DNA of 64,000 nt from Streptococcus vestibularis (GTDB taxonomy: Bacteria; Bacillota; Bacilli; Lactobacillales; Streptococcaceae): assembly GCA_010604095.1 (NCBI GenBank), contig JAABLG010000011.1, positions 20,003 to 84,002 on the forward strand, written 5' to 3'. Position 1 is the stretch's first letter. Each line of letters opens with the position of its first letter. Positions 34,373 through 47,405 of the stretch are shown here, one piece after another. The notes below the pieces were generated by a model. The model ran no database searches. It worked only from the letters and a program-made list of their open reading frames with translations, and was not told the DNA's origin. A program made the position numbers and the translations under genes.

Positions 34373-37300
34373 TTATTCTTCTTTATTTGAAGCTTCTTCT
34401 TTAGCTTTTTCTAATTCAGCAGCTTCTTTGGCCTGTTGCACACGTGCTTTTTCAAGATCGTCAACGTGCATAACGTCGTCATCTTCACCTTCATCAAGAT
34501 CACGCAATTCAACTTCATGATCGTCTTCGTCAAGGACACGCATGTCAAGACCGAGTGATTGCAATTCTTTAACAAGTACTCGGAATGATTCTGGAACGCC
34601 TGGTTTTGGAATTGGTTTACCTTTAGTAATCGCTTCATAGGCTTTCAAACGTCCGTTAACATCATCAGACTTGTAAGTCAAGATTTCTTGAAGAATGTTT
34701 GAAGCACCGTAAGCTTCAAGGGCCCAAACCTCCATCTCACCGAAACGTTGTCCACCAAATTGTGCTTTACCACCAAGAGGTTGTTGAGTAACAAGTGAGT
34801 AAGGACCAACTGAACGAGCGTGAAGTTTATCATCAACCATGTGGTGAAGTTTAATCATATACATGACACCAACTGACACACGGTTATCAAACGGCTCACC
34901 TGTACGGCCATCGTAAAGAATTGTCTTAGCATCGCTATCCATACCAGCTTCACGAACAGTATCCCAGAGGTCTTCTGAACTTGCTCCATCAAAGACTGGT
35001 GTTGCGATGTGAATACCCAAGTTACGAGCAGCCATACCAAGGTGAAGTTCCATAACTTGTCCGATATTCATACGTGATGGCACCCCAAGTGGATTCAACA
35101 TGATATCAACTGGTGTACCGTCTGGAAGGTAAGGCATGTCTTCAACCGGAACAATACGAGAAACAACCCCTTTGTTACCGTGACGACCGGCCATCTTATC
35201 TCCGACCTTGATCTTACGCTTTTGAGCAATGTAAACACGAACAAGCATGTTAACACCTGATTGCAATTCATCACCGTTGGCACGTGTAAAGATTTTAACA
35301 TCACGAACGACACCATCACCACCGTGAGGAACACGAAGTGACGTATCACGTACTTCACGAGATTTGTCACCAAAGATAGCGTGGAGAAGACGTTCTTCAG
35401 CTGAAAGGTCTTTTTCACCCTTAGGTGTTACCTTACCAACAAGAATGTCACCTTCCTTAACCTCAGCACCGATACGAATAATACCCATTTCGTCAAGGTC
35501 TTTAAGGGCTTCTTCACCAACATTTGGCAATTCACGTGTGATTTCTTCAGGCCCAAGCTTTGTATCACGTGTTTCTGATTCGAATTCTTCCAAGTGAACA
35601 GATGTATAAACATCATCTTTCACAAGACGTTCACTCATGATTACGGCATCCTCGAAGTTGTAACCTTCCCATGTCATGTATGCGACGATAGGGTTTTGAC
35701 CGAGGGCCATTTCGCCACCTTCCATAGATGGACCATCAGCGATGAAGTCACCTTTTTCGACAATATCACCAACCTTAACCAAAGTACGTTGGTTGTAAGC
35801 AGTACCTGAGTTTGAACGGCGGAATTTTTGAACAGTATAAACGTCAAGCGAACCATCTTCACGACGAACTTCAACCTTATCGGCATCAGAGTAAACAACT
35901 TTACCGTCATGTTGAGCGATGACAGCAGCCCCTGAATCGTGGGCAGCTTGATATTCCATACCAGTACCAACAAATGGTGCTTTTGGATCAATCAATGGCA
36001 CAGCTTGACGTTGCATGTTGGCACCCATGAGGGCACGGTTAGAGTCATCGTTTTCCAAGAATGGAATACATGCTGTCGCAACGGCAACTACCTGTTTAGG
36101 AGAAACATCTACGAAATCTACAAGGTGTGATGGGTACTCTTGGTTATTACCTTGGTGACGACCCATGACGATTTCTTCTGCAAATGTTCCATCTTCATTC
36201 AGTTTAGAGTTGGCCTGAGCAACTGTGTACTCATCTTCTTCATCGGCAGTCAACCAAACCACTTCGTTGGTTACCTTACCAGTTGCACGGTCAACCTTAC
36301 GGTATGGTGTTTGAATGAAACCATACTTGTTAAGGTGTCCGTATGAAGACAAGTTATTGATCAAACCGATGTTAGGTCCTTCAGGTGTTTCGATTGGACA
36401 CATACGACCATAGTGTGTATAGTGCACGTCACGAACTTCGTATCCGGCACGGTCACGTGTCAAACCACCAGGTCCCAAGGCTGACAAACGACGTTTGTGT
36501 GACAACTCTGACAATGGGTTGTGTTGGTCCATGAACTGTGACAATTGAGAAGAACCAAAGAATTCTTTCACCGCTGCAGTTACAGGACGAATATTGATAA
36601 TTTGTTGCGGTGTCAGGACTTCGTTATCCTGAACTGACATACGTTCACGCACATTACGTTCCATACGAGCCAAGCCAATACGGAATTGGTTAGCAAGCAA
36701 TTCACCAACGGCACGAATACGACGGTTACCAAGATGGTCGATATCGTCTACTTTACCGATACCTTCAGCAAGGTTAAGGAAGTAGCTCATTTCAGCCAAG
36801 ATATCCGCTGTCGTCAAAGCACGAACCTTATCGTCTGGATTGGCATTACCAACAATTGTAACCACACGATCTGGATCATTTGGTGCAACAACCTTGAATT
36901 TTTGAAGAACAACAGGTTCTGTAACCACCGCATAATCATTTGGTGTGTATACAAATTTGTTCAAATCACCATCCAAGTGTTCTGCGATTGAATCAATCAC
37001 ATCACGTGTCATTTCAGTACCAGCTTCAACAAGGATTTCACCTGTTTCAGGATCTACCAAGTTTTCAGCAATTGTTTGTCCCAAAAGACGTGTCTTGATG
37101 TTAAGTTTTTTGTTAACCTTGTAACGACCAACAGCAGCCAAGTCATAACGACGTGGATCAAAGAAACGAGCTACAAGCAAGCTACGTGAACTGTCGGCAG
37201 TTTTAGGTTCACCCGGACGAAGACGTTCATAAATTTCTTTAAGCGCTTCATCAGTACGTGAATCTGCTGGATTTTTGTGGATATCTTTTTCAACAGTGTT

Positions 37301-37954
37301 GCGAACCAACTCGCTATCACCAAAGATATCAACAATTTCGTCATCACCTGAGAATCCAAGCGCACGCACAAGCGTTGTGAATGGAATCTTACGTGTACGG
37401 TCGATACGAGTATAGGCGATGTCTTTTGAATCTGTTTCAAGTTCAAGCCATGCCCCACGGTTAGGGATAACTGTTGAGCCATAACCCACTTTACCGTTTT
37501 TATCAACCTTATCGTTAAAGTAAACACCCGGTGAGCGCACCAACTGAGAAACGATAATACGTTCACCACCATTGATGATGAAAGTACCCATCTCAGTCAT
37601 AATAGGGAAATCTCCAAAGAAGACTTCCTGAGTTTTGATTTCACCAGTTTCTTTGTTAATAAGACGGAAAGTCACAAAGATTGGTGCTGAGTATGATGCA
37701 TCGTGGATACGAGCTTCTTCAAGTGTATACTTAGGCTCTTTCAATTCGTAACCAACGAATTCCAATTCCATAGTGTCTGTGAAGTTTGAGATAGGAAGTA
37801 CATCCTCAAAAACCTCTTTAAGACCAGTATCCAAGAAATCTTTAAATGAATCCGTTTGGATTTCAATCAAGTTTGGTAAATCAAGAACTTCTTTAATTCT
37901 TGAAAAACTACGACGGGTACGATGTTTCCCGTATTGAACGTCATGTCCTGCCAA
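34373..37954 (-). CDS. rpoB: DNA-directed RNA polymerase subunit beta
   Basis: 1193 residues. All conserved blocks are present; the rifampicin region reads [20 protein letters not shown] with the wild-type Gln, Asp, His and Ser residues, so no common rifampicin-resistance change is seen. The C-terminus carries a lysine/glutamate-rich tail ([12 protein letters not shown]). AAAAGGAGTAGAAG precedes the start region. Expressed from a promoter 300 bp upstream through a structured leader. Confidence 0.98.
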   Translation of the reverse strand: MAGHDVQYGKHRTRRSFSRIKEVLDLPNLIEIQTDSFKDFLDTGLKEVFEDVLPISNFTDTMELEFVGYELKEPKYTLEEARIHDASYSAPIFVTFRLINKETGEIKTQEVFFGDFPIMTEMGTFIINGGERIIVSQLVRSPGVYFNDKVDKNGKVGYGSTVIPNRGAWLELETDSKDIAYTRIDRTRKIPFTTLVRALGFSGDDEIVDIFGDSELVRNTVEKDIHKNPADSRTDEALKEIYERLRPGEPKTADSSRSLLVARFFDPRRYDLAAVGRYKVNKKLNIKTRLLGQTIAENLVDPETGEILVEAGTEMTRDVIDSIAEHLDGDLNKFVYTPNDYAVVTEPVVLQKFKVVAPNDPDRVVTIVGNANPDDKVRALTTADILAEMSYFLNLAEGIGKVDDIDHLGNRRIRAVGELLANQFRIGLARMERNVRERMSVQDNEVLTPQQIINIRPVTAAVKEFFGSSQLSQFMDQHNPLSELSHKRRLSALGPGGLTRDRAGYEVRDVHYTHYGRMCPIETPEGPNIGLINNLSSYGHLNKYGFIQTPYRKVDRATGKVTNEVVWLTADEEDEYTVAQANSKLNEDGTFAEEIVMGRHQGNNQEYPSHLVDFVDVSPKQVVAVATACIPFLENDDSNRALMGANMQRQAVPLIDPKAPFVGTGMEYQAAHDSGAAVIAQHDGKVVYSDADKVEVRREDGSLDVYTVQKFRRSNSGTAYNQRTLVKVGDIVEKGDFIADGPSMEGGEMALGQNPIVAYMTWEGYNFEDAVIMSERLVKDDVYTSVHLEEFESETRDTKLGPEEITRELPNVGEEALKDLDEMGIIRIGAEVKEGDILVGKVTPKGEKDLSAEERLLHAIFGDKSREVRDTSLRVPHGGDGVVRDVKIFTRANGDELQSGVNMLVRVYIAQKRKIKVGDKMAGRHGNKGVVSRIVPVEDMPYLPDGTPVDIMLNPLGVPSRMNIGQVMELHLGMAARNLGIHIATPVFDGASSEDLWDTVREAGMDSDAKTILYDGRTGEPFDNRVSVGVMYMIKLHHMVDDKLHARSVGPYSLVTQQPLGGKAQFGGQRFGEMEVWALEAYGASNILQEILTYKSDDVNGRLKAYEAITKGKPIPKPGVPESFRVLVKELQSLGLDMRVLDEDDHEVELRDLDEGEDDDVMHVDDLEKARVQQAKEAAELEKAKEEASNKEE

Positions 37955-38247
37955 GTCTTCTACTCCTTTTCTACATTCGAGACCTGCTTTGCAAGTCGTG
38001 CACTTTAAATATTTGACATCTTTTTTAGTGCTTTATCCAATCAAATGCTAAATCTGACCACTCTAATAACAGATACTCAGAGGTAGCAATATGTGAATTT
38101 TTAGAACCTTTAAATATGCATTACAATGCTTGAAAATCCTAAAAATAAGCACAAAAATAGCAGCTAAATCTGACCGAAAAAACGTTGATTTAACTGCTGT
38201 ATCTCTTGATTGGACAATATTTCAACCAAGTAAGACGACAAATAGTT
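37955..38247 (-). promoter_or_regulatory. Structured rpoB leader with attenuator-like hairpin
   Basis: About 290-nt untranslated leader. AGCAGTTAAATC (38187-38198) pairs with GATTTAGCTGCT (38159-38170), 12 bp with one G-U, and is followed by ATTTTTGTG, like an intrinsic terminator. GGTCAGATTTAGC occurs twice, in this hairpin and again near 38048-38060. A conserved leader motif (Lacto-rpoB) is known upstream of rpoB in lactic acid bacteria; identity with it is my inference. Confidence 0.6.
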
Positions 38248-38253
38248 GCTTAT

Positions 38254-38282
38254 ATTATACCTAATTTTTAGCTTTTTTGCAA
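38254..38282 (-). promoter_or_regulatory. Promoter of rpoB-rpoC
   Basis: Minus-strand TTGCAA (38277-38282), 17 bp, TATAAT (38254-38259). The -35 lies only 16 bp from the pbp1b stop codon, so no terminator space is left between them. Confidence 0.85.
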
Positions 38283-38297
38283 GTTTTTGGGAGAATT

Positions 38298-40721
38298 TTA
38301 ATGCCCTCCAAGAATACTAGACCAAGCCTTTTGATAGTCACTATCCGTTCCTCCGATAGCAAACTTGTAAGTGGTGTCGCCAGGCCCATTTTTGGCCCAG
38401 TAACTATCAACCATTTCACCACTTACGGCAACATTACGGCCATTGACCGACACTGTTGCTGGCTTAAGACCTGTTGATTTGAGCACACTGGCTTTTATGG
38501 CACTTGAATCCATGTTAAACTTATCACCCGTCTTAAAAATACCTGGATTAGCATTGTAGATAGCTGACGTTAAACGAGCCATATATTGGGCATTGTAGGT
38601 GTAACCTGTTTTAGAATCGGTCGGCGTATTATTGTCATAACCAGCCCAACCACCAAGGGTAATCCCAGGAGTTGACACAATCAGCCAAGCATCCGCAAAG
38701 TTATCTGTCGTTCCTGTTTTACCCATCCAGTCGGCTGAAGCTGCTGAACCATTGATATTTTTCAATTCAGAATGGAACTGGGTCGTTGCCCCCTTAACGA
38801 CAACTTCTTTGAGGAGATTATCCATGATACTTGCCGTAGCCCTCGAGAAAACTTGCACCCCTTCGGATTTATGCTGATAAATAACTTCTCCTGTACGATC
38901 AGTAATACTATCAACCATATAACCTTTTTCGTAGACACCACCATTTGAAAGCATCTGATAAGCATTGACCTGTTGGGCGACTGTCGTTTCAATCCCACCA
39001 CCAAGAGGTAGACTCTCAATATTATAGTTAGCAATATTGTAACCCATTTTGGTCATATATCCCTCAACATCAACATCATTACGCTGAAGCATTTGGTAGG
39101 TCCAAAAAGCAGGAATATTCCATGAGGTATTAAGAGCCTCCTGCAGATTCATCATAGCCGTACCCTTATTACCATCGTGAAGAATCGGTGCCCCACCTGT
39201 AAAATTGGCTGGATAATTGGAAAGAATACTGGAGCTTCCCATCAAACCTTGATCAATAGCAATACCATAAGCGATAATGGGCTTAATAGAAGAACCAGGG
39301 GAACGTGCCGTATCAAAGGCATGGTTATTTTGGTTATTTTCATAACTACGACCACCAACAAATCCTAGAATTGCTCCAGTCGCATTGTCCATCAGTACAT
39401 TTCCGACTTCAACTCCACTGTTGCCACCTTGATCGAGTAGGCCACCATATTGACTAGCAGCATTTTGCATCGCATTATAGACGGCATTGTCAATTGTTGT
39501 CTTGACATGATAACCACCTGTTTGTAGCTCTCGAAGAGCCATCTCACGGTAGGTTTCCTTTGTCTTATCATTTTTTAACTCTTGACTTGATACCTTGTCA
39601 CGCTTCACCAAATAATCATACATGACATCCTGAGCTTCAGACATGACTGAATAGTACAAATAGTCATGACTGACAGCATCTGGATTTTCTCCAGCCTTGA
39701 AATCTTTAGTAATATCATAATTCTTGTAACTATCGTATTGTGACTTATCTAGGTAGCCGCCTCGATAGAGATTGTAAAGGACATCTTTTTGACGCGCTAA
39801 GCCATAAGACAGGTCATTTGCGTTCTTGAGTTGACCATCTGCGGTATAAGGCGAATAGACAATGGGACTCTGTGGTAAGCCTGCAAGATAAGCCGCTTGA
39901 GGAACGGTTAAATCCGCAGCAGAAACCCCGAAAATTCCTTGGGCAGCTTCCTCAATACCAGCGATATTTTTTCCCCTATAGTTACGTCCAAAAGGAGAAA
40001 CATTCAGGTAGTCGGTTAAAATTTCATTTTTTGAAGCACGACGCTCCAGTTGTAGGGCATAGATAATCTCTGCTGCCTTGCGCTTAAAGGTCGGGGCATC
40101 TCCCGTGACCTGTTGCTTGATTAACTGCTGAGTCAGCGTTGAACCGCCACTTGAGGAACCTACACCTAAAACTGATGACACCAAAGCCCTAAAAACCGCC
40201 TTTGGTACAACACCCTTATGCTTCTTGAAATTTTCATCCTCAGTTGCGATGATGGCATTTTTGACGTTATTAGAAATCGCATCACTTTCAATGGGAGTTC
40301 TCAATAAGTCCGTGTCAATATCTGCAATCTTCTTAGAGTCAGAATAACTCATCGAAGATACCAGACTAACCTCACTAATCTGATTCAACAAGGTTTTATC
40401 CTTAATAGACGGAACAGACTCAATTTGACTCCCCAAATAGCCCAAACCAATACCGGCACCAAACAAGGTAAGGACGATAATAACCACATAAAAGAAATCA
40501 GACAAGAGTTTTAATGTTTTTAAGAAAACATCGCCCATATCTAGGAAAGTCATCCGGTCCTCAGACGACTTCTTCGCTTGCTTGTGATTTTTCTTAGACT
40601 CAGTTACAAGCTTCCCCTCTCCTAAAGATTTCTCTCCTTTTTTAGACCTGAAACCGGCAAACTTTTTACGAATGGCTTGACCTGGCCGTCTAAAAAAATT
40701 TATTATTTTTTCAAAATTCAT
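38298..40721 (-). CDS. pbp1b: Penicillin-binding protein 1B (class A PBP)
   Basis: 807 residues. Bifunctional peptidoglycan polymerase: basic cytoplasmic N-terminus, one membrane anchor (about 77-98), GT51 glycosyltransferase (ATEDENFKKHKG, GGSTLTQQLIKQQ) and a penicillin-binding transpeptidase (SPGSSIKP with catalytic Ser, KTGTT). The C-terminal part ends in a short glycine-containing tail. Divergent from tyrS across a 100-bp region, the same arrangement as in other streptococci. Confidence 0.95.
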   Translation of the reverse strand: MNFEKIINFFRRPGQAIRKKFAGFRSKKGEKSLGEGKLVTESKKNHKQAKKSSEDRMTFLDMGDVFLKTLKLLSDFFYVVIIVLTLFGAGIGLGYLGSQIESVPSIKDKTLLNQISEVSLVSSMSYSDSKKIADIDTDLLRTPIESDAISNNVKNAIIATEDENFKKHKGVVPKAVFRALVSSVLGVGSSSGGSTLTQQLIKQQVTGDAPTFKRKAAEIIYALQLERRASKNEILTDYLNVSPFGRNYRGKNIAGIEEAAQGIFGVSAADLTVPQAAYLAGLPQSPIVYSPYTADGQLKNANDLSYGLARQKDVLYNLYRGGYLDKSQYDSYKNYDITKDFKAGENPDAVSHDYLYYSVMSEAQDVMYDYLVKRDKVSSQELKNDKTKETYREMALRELQTGGYHVKTTIDNAVYNAMQNAASQYGGLLDQGGNSGVEVGNVLMDNATGAILGFVGGRSYENNQNNHAFDTARSPGSSIKPIIAYGIAIDQGLMGSSSILSNYPANFTGGAPILHDGNKGTAMMNLQEALNTSWNIPAFWTYQMLQRNDVDVEGYMTKMGYNIANYNIESLPLGGGIETTVAQQVNAYQMLSNGGVYEKGYMVDSITDRTGEVIYQHKSEGVQVFSRATASIMDNLLKEVVVKGATTQFHSELKNINGSAASADWMGKTGTTDNFADAWLIVSTPGITLGGWAGYDNNTPTDSKTGYTYNAQYMARLTSAIYNANPGIFKTGDKFNMDSSAIKASVLKSTGLKPATVSVNGRNVAVSGEMVDSYWAKNGPGDTTYKFAIGGTDSDYQKAWSSILGGH

Positions 40722-40762
40722 AGAAATACCTCAAAGCCTATTATAACAAACTTTGACAAAGC

Positions 40763-40792
40763 TTGCATAGGGTTGCTTTCTTTTGGTATAAT
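40763..40792 (+). promoter_or_regulatory. Promoter of tyrS
   Basis: TTGCAT (40763-40768), 18 bp, extended -10 TTGGTATAAT (hexamer 40787-40792). The leader is only about 25 nt, too short for a T-box. Confidence 0.7.
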
Positions 40793-40822
40793 GGTGCAGA
40801 ATATACTTTACTGGAGAATATC

Positions 40823-42079
40823 ATGACAATTTTTGAAGAACTAAAAGCACGTGGCTTGATTTTTCAAACCACAGACGAAGAAGCCCTTGTAAAAGCCTTT
40901 GAAGAGGGACCTGTGTCATACTACACTGGTTATGACCCAACAGCAGACAGTCTCCATCTTGGGCATCTTGTAGCCATCCTTACAAGCCGTCGCCTGCAAT
41001 TGGCTGGACACAAACCTTACGCCCTCGTTGGTGGCGCAACAGGTTTGATTGGTGACCCATCATTTAAAGATGCTGAACGTAGCCTCCAAACCAAAGAAAC
41101 GGTTGAAGGTTGGGTAGAAAAAATTCAGGGCCAACTTTCTCGCTTCCTTGACTTTGAAAATGGTGACAACAAAGCCGTTATGGTCAACAACTATGACTGG
41201 TTTGGTTCAGTCAGCTTCATCGATTTCTTGCGTGATGTGGGTAAATACTTCACGGTTAACTACATGATGAGTAAGGAATCTGTTAAGAAGCGTATCGAAA
41301 CAGGTATCTCTTACACTGAGTTTGCCTACCAAATTATGCAGGGTTACGATTTCTATGAACTCAACAATAAATACGGTGTAACTCTTCAAATCGGGGGATC
41401 TGACCAATGGGGTAACATGACAGCAGGTACTGAGCTCTTGCGTCGTAAAGCAGACAAATCTGGACATGTTATCACTGTGCCACTTATCACAGATTCAACG
41501 GGTAAAAAATTCGGTAAATCTGAAGGTAACGCTGTCTGGCTTGATGCGACTAAGACTACACCTTACGAAATGTACCAATTCTGGCTCAACGTTATGGATG
41601 ATGATGCTGTTCGCTTCTTGAAGATTTTCACTTTCTTATCACTTGAAGAAATCGAAGAAATCGGTAAAGAATTTGATCAAGCTCGTCACCAACGCTTGGC
41701 ACAAAAGATTTTGGCTCGTGAAGTTGTGACCTTGGTACACGGTAAAGAAGCCTACGAACAAGCTGTTCACATCACTGAACAACTCTTCGCTGGTAATCTT
41801 AAAGCCCTCTCAGCACGTGACCTCAAAGTTGCTCTCCACGGTGTGCCAACCTATGAAATTTCAGCAGACGAAAATCTTAACATCGTTGAACTTCTCGTCA
41901 ATGCCAAGATTTCTCCATCTAAACGCCAAGCACGTGAAGATGTACAAAACGGTGCTATTTATATCAACGGCGAACGTATCCAAGACCTTGATTACACGCT
42001 TTCAGATAGCGATAAAATTGACAACGAAATCACCGTTATCCGTCGTGGTAAGAAGAAAAACTTTGTCTTGACTTACTAA
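40823..42079 (+). CDS. tyrS: Tyrosyl-tRNA synthetase
   Basis: 418 residues. Charges tRNA-Tyr. Class I signatures: [13 protein letters not shown] (HIGH-type) and KFGKSEG (KMSKS-type). The C-terminal S4-like RNA-binding domain ([20 protein letters not shown]) is present. The start MTIFEELK follows CTGGAGAATATC; the 20-codon longer form overlaps the promoter. Confidence 0.97.
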   Translation: MTIFEELKARGLIFQTTDEEALVKAFEEGPVSYYTGYDPTADSLHLGHLVAILTSRRLQLAGHKPYALVGGATGLIGDPSFKDAERSLQTKETVEGWVEKIQGQLSRFLDFENGDNKAVMVNNYDWFGSVSFIDFLRDVGKYFTVNYMMSKESVKKRIETGISYTEFAYQIMQGYDFYELNNKYGVTLQIGGSDQWGNMTAGTELLRRKADKSGHVITVPLITDSTGKKFGKSEGNAVWLDATKTTPYEMYQFWLNVMDDDAVRFLKIFTFLSLEEIEEIGKEFDQARHQRLAQKILAREVVTLVHGKEAYEQAVHITEQLFAGNLKALSARDLKVALHGVPTYEISADENLNIVELLVNAKISPSKRQAREDVQNGAIYINGERIQDLDYTLSDSDKIDNEITVIRRGKKKNFVLTY

Positions 42080-42092
42080 TAAATACCAATTC

Positions 42093-42118
42093 TCACTCCT
42101 TAATGGAGTGATTTTTTT
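42093..42118 (+). terminator. Terminator of tyrS
   Basis: TCACTCC/GGAGTGA stem with a short loop and seven T residues. Confidence 0.88.
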
Positions 42119-42205
42119 ACCTTGGACATACAACTACAGGTGCACAATAAAAATAGTGGCTGCCTGCTCATCAACTCTCAATACTTACTACTTTCTTCAA
42201 GACAC

Positions 42206-42234
42206 AAAAAAACCAGCACTAGGCTGGTTTTTTT
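42206..42234. terminator. Terminator of ilvC (bidirectional form)
   Basis: AAAAAAACCAGC/GCTGGTTTTTTT flanking a short loop, immediately past the ilvC stop. Confidence 0.88.
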
Positions 42235-42246
42235 GAGACTATCACA

Positions 42247-43299
<1,053 letters not shown>

Positions 43300-43343
43300 T
43301 TATTGCCTTTTTAAGGCTGGGTTAACAAATTTAAATTGGATTT

Positions 43344-43820
43344 TTAATCACGGGTAAATCCAGTTGCACCCGTACGAGCGATATTCTTAATACCATAAGG
43401 TCGAATAACTCGTAGAAGCGCCTCGCTCTTTTCAGCATTCCCAGTCATCTGGATAGTGATAGAGCTAGGTGCCACATCAACCACCGAAGCACGGAAAGGT
43501 TGAATAATTGCCAAGATTTCAGCACGTTTAGAGGTTGGTGCTGATACCTTAACTAAGATAACTTCACGTTCCAAATGTGGCTGATCTGTAATATCGCGAA
43601 TGCGAATCACATCAATCTGACGATTGAGTTGTTTGATGATTTGTTCCACCTCATTGTGAGAATTTACATCAATAATAATCGTAATACGTGAAACATTAGG
43701 ATCCTCTGAAGCACCAACCGAAATACTTTCAATGTTGACTTGACGTCTTGAAAGGACACCTGTGAAGCGGTTAAGGACACCGGAACGGTTTTGAAGTTTA
43801 GCAGTTAACATTCTACGCAT
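43344..43820 (-). CDS. ilvN: Acetolactate synthase small (regulatory) subunit
   Basis: 158 residues. N-terminal ACT domain (LTAKLQNRSGVLNRFTGVLSRR) for valine feedback on the IlvB subunit. It overlaps ilvB by 8 bp, so the two subunits are translationally coupled. Confidence 0.95.
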   Translation of the reverse strand: MRRMLTAKLQNRSGVLNRFTGVLSRRQVNIESISVGASEDPNVSRITIIIDVNSHNEVEQIIKQLNRQIDVIRIRDITDQPHLEREVILVKVSAPTSKRAEILAIIQPFRASVVDVAPSSITIQMTGNAEKSEALLRVIRPYGIKNIARTGATGFTRD

Positions 43821-45513
43821 TGAACTTCACCCCCAACATTTCGTTATTACTCTTACCAGCCGGAACGATTGGCAAAACATGCTCCTTACGAGAGATGTCT
43901 ACCTCTATGAACATTGGCACATCTTCCTTGATAACTTCCAAATCCTGATCAATTGTTTCTGGATTATCAAACTTATAAGACTTAATCCCATAAGCTTGAG
44001 CCATCAATTGGAAATCTGGAAGAGTCTCAAAGACAGATTCTGATGTACGTCCCTCATAGAAGGACTCTTGCCATTGGCGAACCATACCAAGTGAATGGTT
44101 GTTGAGCATGACAACCTTGATTGGTACCTTATAAATGTTCAAGATAGCCAACTCTTGGTTAGTCATTTGGAAACCACCATCACCAACAAAGAGAACAACT
44201 TCCTTATCAGGATTGGCAATCTTAGCACCAATGGCTGCTGGAACACCAAATCCCATTGTTCCTAGACCACCTGAGGTAACCAGTTGGCGTTCATTTTGGT
44301 ATGGATAGTACTGAGCAGTCCACATTTGATGTTGACCAACGTCAGTAACCACAACAGCATCACCCTTAGTCAATTCACCGATACGTTCGATAACTGCCTG
44401 AGGTTGTACCATACGTTCTTTCTTGTCGTAAGAACGCACACGCTCTTTATCTTTCGTGACTTTTTCAATCCATTTTTCAGTGTTGTTTTTAACAACAGGT
44501 TCTGCTAAAAGCATCTCAAGAGCTTGCTTAGCATCCCCAACAACAGGAATATCTACAGCAATAATTTTACCAATTTCAGCCGGATCCACATCAATGTGAA
44601 CGACCTTAGCATTCTTAGCAAATGTTTTAGGATTACCTGTTAAACGGTCATCAAAACGACAACCAATAGAAATCATAAAGTCAGCGTCAGTCATAGCAAT
44701 ATTAGCTGCATATGAACCATGCATACCTCCCATGCCCAAGAAAAGGGGATGGCTAGTAGCAATTGTTCCTTGACCTAATAGACTTGTAACAACCGGAATT
44801 TGGTAGCGTTCTGCAAAAGCGACTAACTCCTTAGCAGACTCAGAATAAGATACCCCACCTCCAGCTACGATAACTGGTTTTTTAGCCTTGCCCAACTGTT
44901 TCAAGATTTTCTTAATCTGCATTTCGTTTGGTCTTAGCGTTGGTTGGTAACTTGGAAGATAAATTTCAGGATCGTTAATATAATCCGTTTCCTTAGCTAC
45001 AATATCTTTCGGAAGGTCAATAACAACTGGACCAGGACGCCCAGTCGTTGCAATATGGACTGCTTCCTTAATAATACGAGGAATATCAGCTGTATCACGA
45101 ACTTGATAGTTGTATTTGGTAATCGGCATGGTGATTCCGACAATATCAGCCTCTTGGAAGGCATCCTTACCAATACCTGCTGTTCCTACCTGACCTGTAA
45201 ATACAAGGAGAGGTACACTATCACTCATAGCATCTGCAATCCCTGTGATAGCATTAGTCGCACCAGGACCGCTCGTTACCAGAGCAACACCAAGTTTACC
45301 AGTTGATTTTGCATAACCCTCAGCTTCATGCAAACTTCCTTGCTCATGACGAGATAAGATGTGATTAATCTCGTCATTTTTATAAATAGCATCATACAAA
45401 GGAAGAACCGCTCCGCCAGGATACCCAAAGATGGTTGAAATCCCAAGTTCAAGAAGTGTATCAAGAATCAAATCAGCACCAGAGCGTGCTTCTTCAAGTT
45501 CAATTTTCTTCAC
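43813..45513 (-). CDS. ilvB: Acetolactate synthase large (catalytic) subunit
   Basis: 566 residues. ThDP enzyme forming acetolactate from pyruvate. Catalytic Glu in the N-terminal region (SRHEQGSLHEAEGYA) and the ThDP/Mg motif GDGGFQMTNQELAILN are intact; FAD-type catabolic AlsS features are not evident and the adjoining ilvN confirms the anabolic form. GTG start after AAGGAGGTCCAT. A CodY-like box lies in the upstream gap. Confidence 0.96.
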   Translation of the reverse strand: MKKIELEEARSGADLILDTLLELGISTIFGYPGGAVLPLYDAIYKNDEINHILSRHEQGSLHEAEGYAKSTGKLGVALVTSGPGATNAITGIADAMSDSVPLLVFTGQVGTAGIGKDAFQEADIVGITMPITKYNYQVRDTADIPRIIKEAVHIATTGRPGPVVIDLPKDIVAKETDYINDPEIYLPSYQPTLRPNEMQIKKILKQLGKAKKPVIVAGGGVSYSESAKELVAFAERYQIPVVTSLLGQGTIATSHPLFLGMGGMHGSYAANIAMTDADFMISIGCRFDDRLTGNPKTFAKNAKVVHIDVDPAEIGKIIAVDIPVVGDAKQALEMLLAEPVVKNNTEKWIEKVTKDKERVRSYDKKERMVQPQAVIERIGELTKGDAVVVTDVGQHQMWTAQYYPYQNERQLVTSGGLGTMGFGVPAAIGAKIANPDKEVVLFVGDGGFQMTNQELAILNIYKVPIKVVMLNNHSLGMVRQWQESFYEGRTSESVFETLPDFQLMAQAYGIKSYKFDNPETIDQDLEVIKEDVPMFIEVDISRKEHVLPIVPAGKSNNEMLGVKFNA

Positions 45514-45544
45514 ATGGACCTCCTTTAGTAGTTGGTTTTTTTCG

Positions 45545-45603
45545 AATTGTCTAAAAATTCAAAACCTTGTATACTATGATAACATTTTTAACCAGATTTG
45601 CAA
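45545..45603 (-). promoter_or_regulatory. ilvB promoter region with CodY-like box
   Basis: AATTGTCTAAAAATT (45545-45559) matches the CodY consensus AATTTTCWGAAAATT at 13 of 15 bases. It lies downstream of a candidate promoter TTGCAA (45598-45603), 16 bp, TATCAT (45576-45581), a road-block position. Confidence 0.55.
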
Positions 45604-45647
45604 GGGGTTAGGAGAAAAATATCACAAACTCTCTGGAAAGAATGGTT

Positions 45648-47369
45648 TTAGTCCTTCTCCTGTGCTTGACGTTCTGCCTTACGCTCTTCAAACTCTTCAT
45701 CACTCATCAATGTTCCGCCGACATTAGCAGATTTGGCAAAAGCTGTGTAACGACGCAACCAACCACTTGAAATTTTTGATTTGAACGGTTTCAAGTGTTT
45801 ACGACGTTCTTCAAGTGTTGCATCATCGACAAGCAAATCGATGGTACGATTTGGAAGATCAATCACGATTTCGTCACCATCTTCAATCAAGGCGATATTT
45901 CCACCTTCAGCAGCTTCTGGAGATACGTGACCAATAGCAATACCGCGAGTCGCTCCTGAGAAGCGGCCATCCGTAATAAGAGCTACATCTTTACCAAGCC
46001 CACGCCCGACAATCTTAGAGGTTGGTGCCAGCATCTCTGGCATACCAGGACCTCCTTGAGGACCTTCGTAACGAATAACTACGACATGTCCCTTCTTAAC
46101 TGTTCCATTGTCAATCAACTCAAGGGCTTGATCTTGTGAATCACAACAAATGGCTTTACCACGGAAAGTTTTAACAGATGGGTCTACACCACCAACCTTG
46201 ATAACAGCGCCATCCTGAGCAATATTTCCGTAAAGGATAGACAAACCACCAACTGGTGAAATTGGATGTTCGATTGGATGAATGATTTCTTCATTTTTAA
46301 TTTCAGCACCAGCCACATTTTCTTTCAAAGTCTTACCAGTGACTGTGATGCGGTCACCCTTAATGGCACCTTTCTTAATCAACTGATTAATAATGGCTGG
46401 AACACCACCAGCTTCGTGCACATCATGCATGGTGTAAACACTTGAAGGGGCGATTTTAGAAAGATAAGGTGTTTTCTTAGCAATCTCGTTAATGTCCTTG
46501 AGGTTATAATCAATTCCAGCTTCACGCGCAATAGCAAGCGTATGAAGAACGGTATTGGTTGAACCACCCATGGCCATATCAAGCGCAAAGGCATCATCAA
46601 TTGCTTCTTTAGTCACTATATCACGTGGGCGAACATTATTTTTGATGTTATCCATCAATTTTGTAGCTGCTTGACGAACCAATTCACGACGTTCATCTGA
46701 AACAGCTAGGATAGTACCATTACCTGGAAGTGCAAGACCCAAAACTTCCATCAAACAGTTCATTGAGTTGGCAGTAAACATTCCTGAACATGAACCACAA
46801 GTTGGACAGGCATTTTTTTCCAAATAATCGAGCTCTTTCTTGCTCATATCTCCAGCCTGATAAGTACCTACAGCTTCAAACAAACTTGATAGCGTAGCCT
46901 GATGACCAGTCATGTCAACGCCACCCTTCATAGGGCCACCTGAGCAAAATACCGCTGGCACATTCGTACGCATAGCCGCCAAAATCATCCCTGGTGTAAT
47001 CTTATCACAGTTAGGAATATAGAAAACCCCATCAAACCAGTGGGCGTTAATAACAGTTTCTGCAGAGTCAGCAATTAATTCACGAGAAGGAAGGCTGTAA
47101 CGCATCCCAATATGCCCCATGGCAATCCCATCATCTACACCAATTGTATTAAACTCAAAGGGAACACCACCAGCTTCACGGATAGCTTCTTTAGCAATAT
47201 CTGCCAATTCACGTAAGTGAACATGCCCTGGAACAATATCAATATAGGAGTTACAAATGGCAATAAAAGGCTTTTTCATATCCTTGGAAGATTTAACCTG
47301 TCCAGTCGCATACAAAAGTCCACGTGCTGGCGCCTTATCAACACCAACTTTAATCATATCACTTCTCAT
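45648..47369 (-). CDS. ilvD: Dihydroxy-acid dehydratase
   Basis: 573 residues. Fe-S dehydratase of valine, isoleucine and leucine synthesis. Cluster cysteines are visible in [19 protein letters not shown] and [18 protein letters not shown]. First gene of the ilv cluster; no terminator separates it from ilvB 134 bp downstream. Start preceded by GAAGGTAACATC. Confidence 0.96.
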   Translation of the reverse strand: MRSDMIKVGVDKAPARGLLYATGQVKSSKDMKKPFIAICNSYIDIVPGHVHLRELADIAKEAIREAGGVPFEFNTIGVDDGIAMGHIGMRYSLPSRELIADSAETVINAHWFDGVFYIPNCDKITPGMILAAMRTNVPAVFCSGGPMKGGVDMTGHQATLSSLFEAVGTYQAGDMSKKELDYLEKNACPTCGSCSGMFTANSMNCLMEVLGLALPGNGTILAVSDERRELVRQAATKLMDNIKNNVRPRDIVTKEAIDDAFALDMAMGGSTNTVLHTLAIAREAGIDYNLKDINEIAKKTPYLSKIAPSSVYTMHDVHEAGGVPAIINQLIKKGAIKGDRITVTGKTLKENVAGAEIKNEEIIHPIEHPISPVGGLSILYGNIAQDGAVIKVGGVDPSVKTFRGKAICCDSQDQALELIDNGTVKKGHVVVIRYEGPQGGPGMPEMLAPTSKIVGRGLGKDVALITDGRFSGATRGIAIGHVSPEAAEGGNIALIEDGDEIVIDLPNRTIDLLVDDATLEERRKHLKPFKSKISSGWLRRYTAFAKSANVGGTLMSDEEFEERKAERQAQEKD

Positions 47370-47405
47370 GATGTTACCTTCAATCTATAAAATTTCTCAC
47401 ATCAT

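Noticed and set aside
40753..40758. TTGACA as -35 of tyrS
   Set aside because: It is 28 bp from the TATAAT; TTGCAT at 40763 has correct spacing.
40770..40822. T-box riboswitch for tyrS
   Set aside because: The leader is about 25 nt, with no specifier or T-box sequence.
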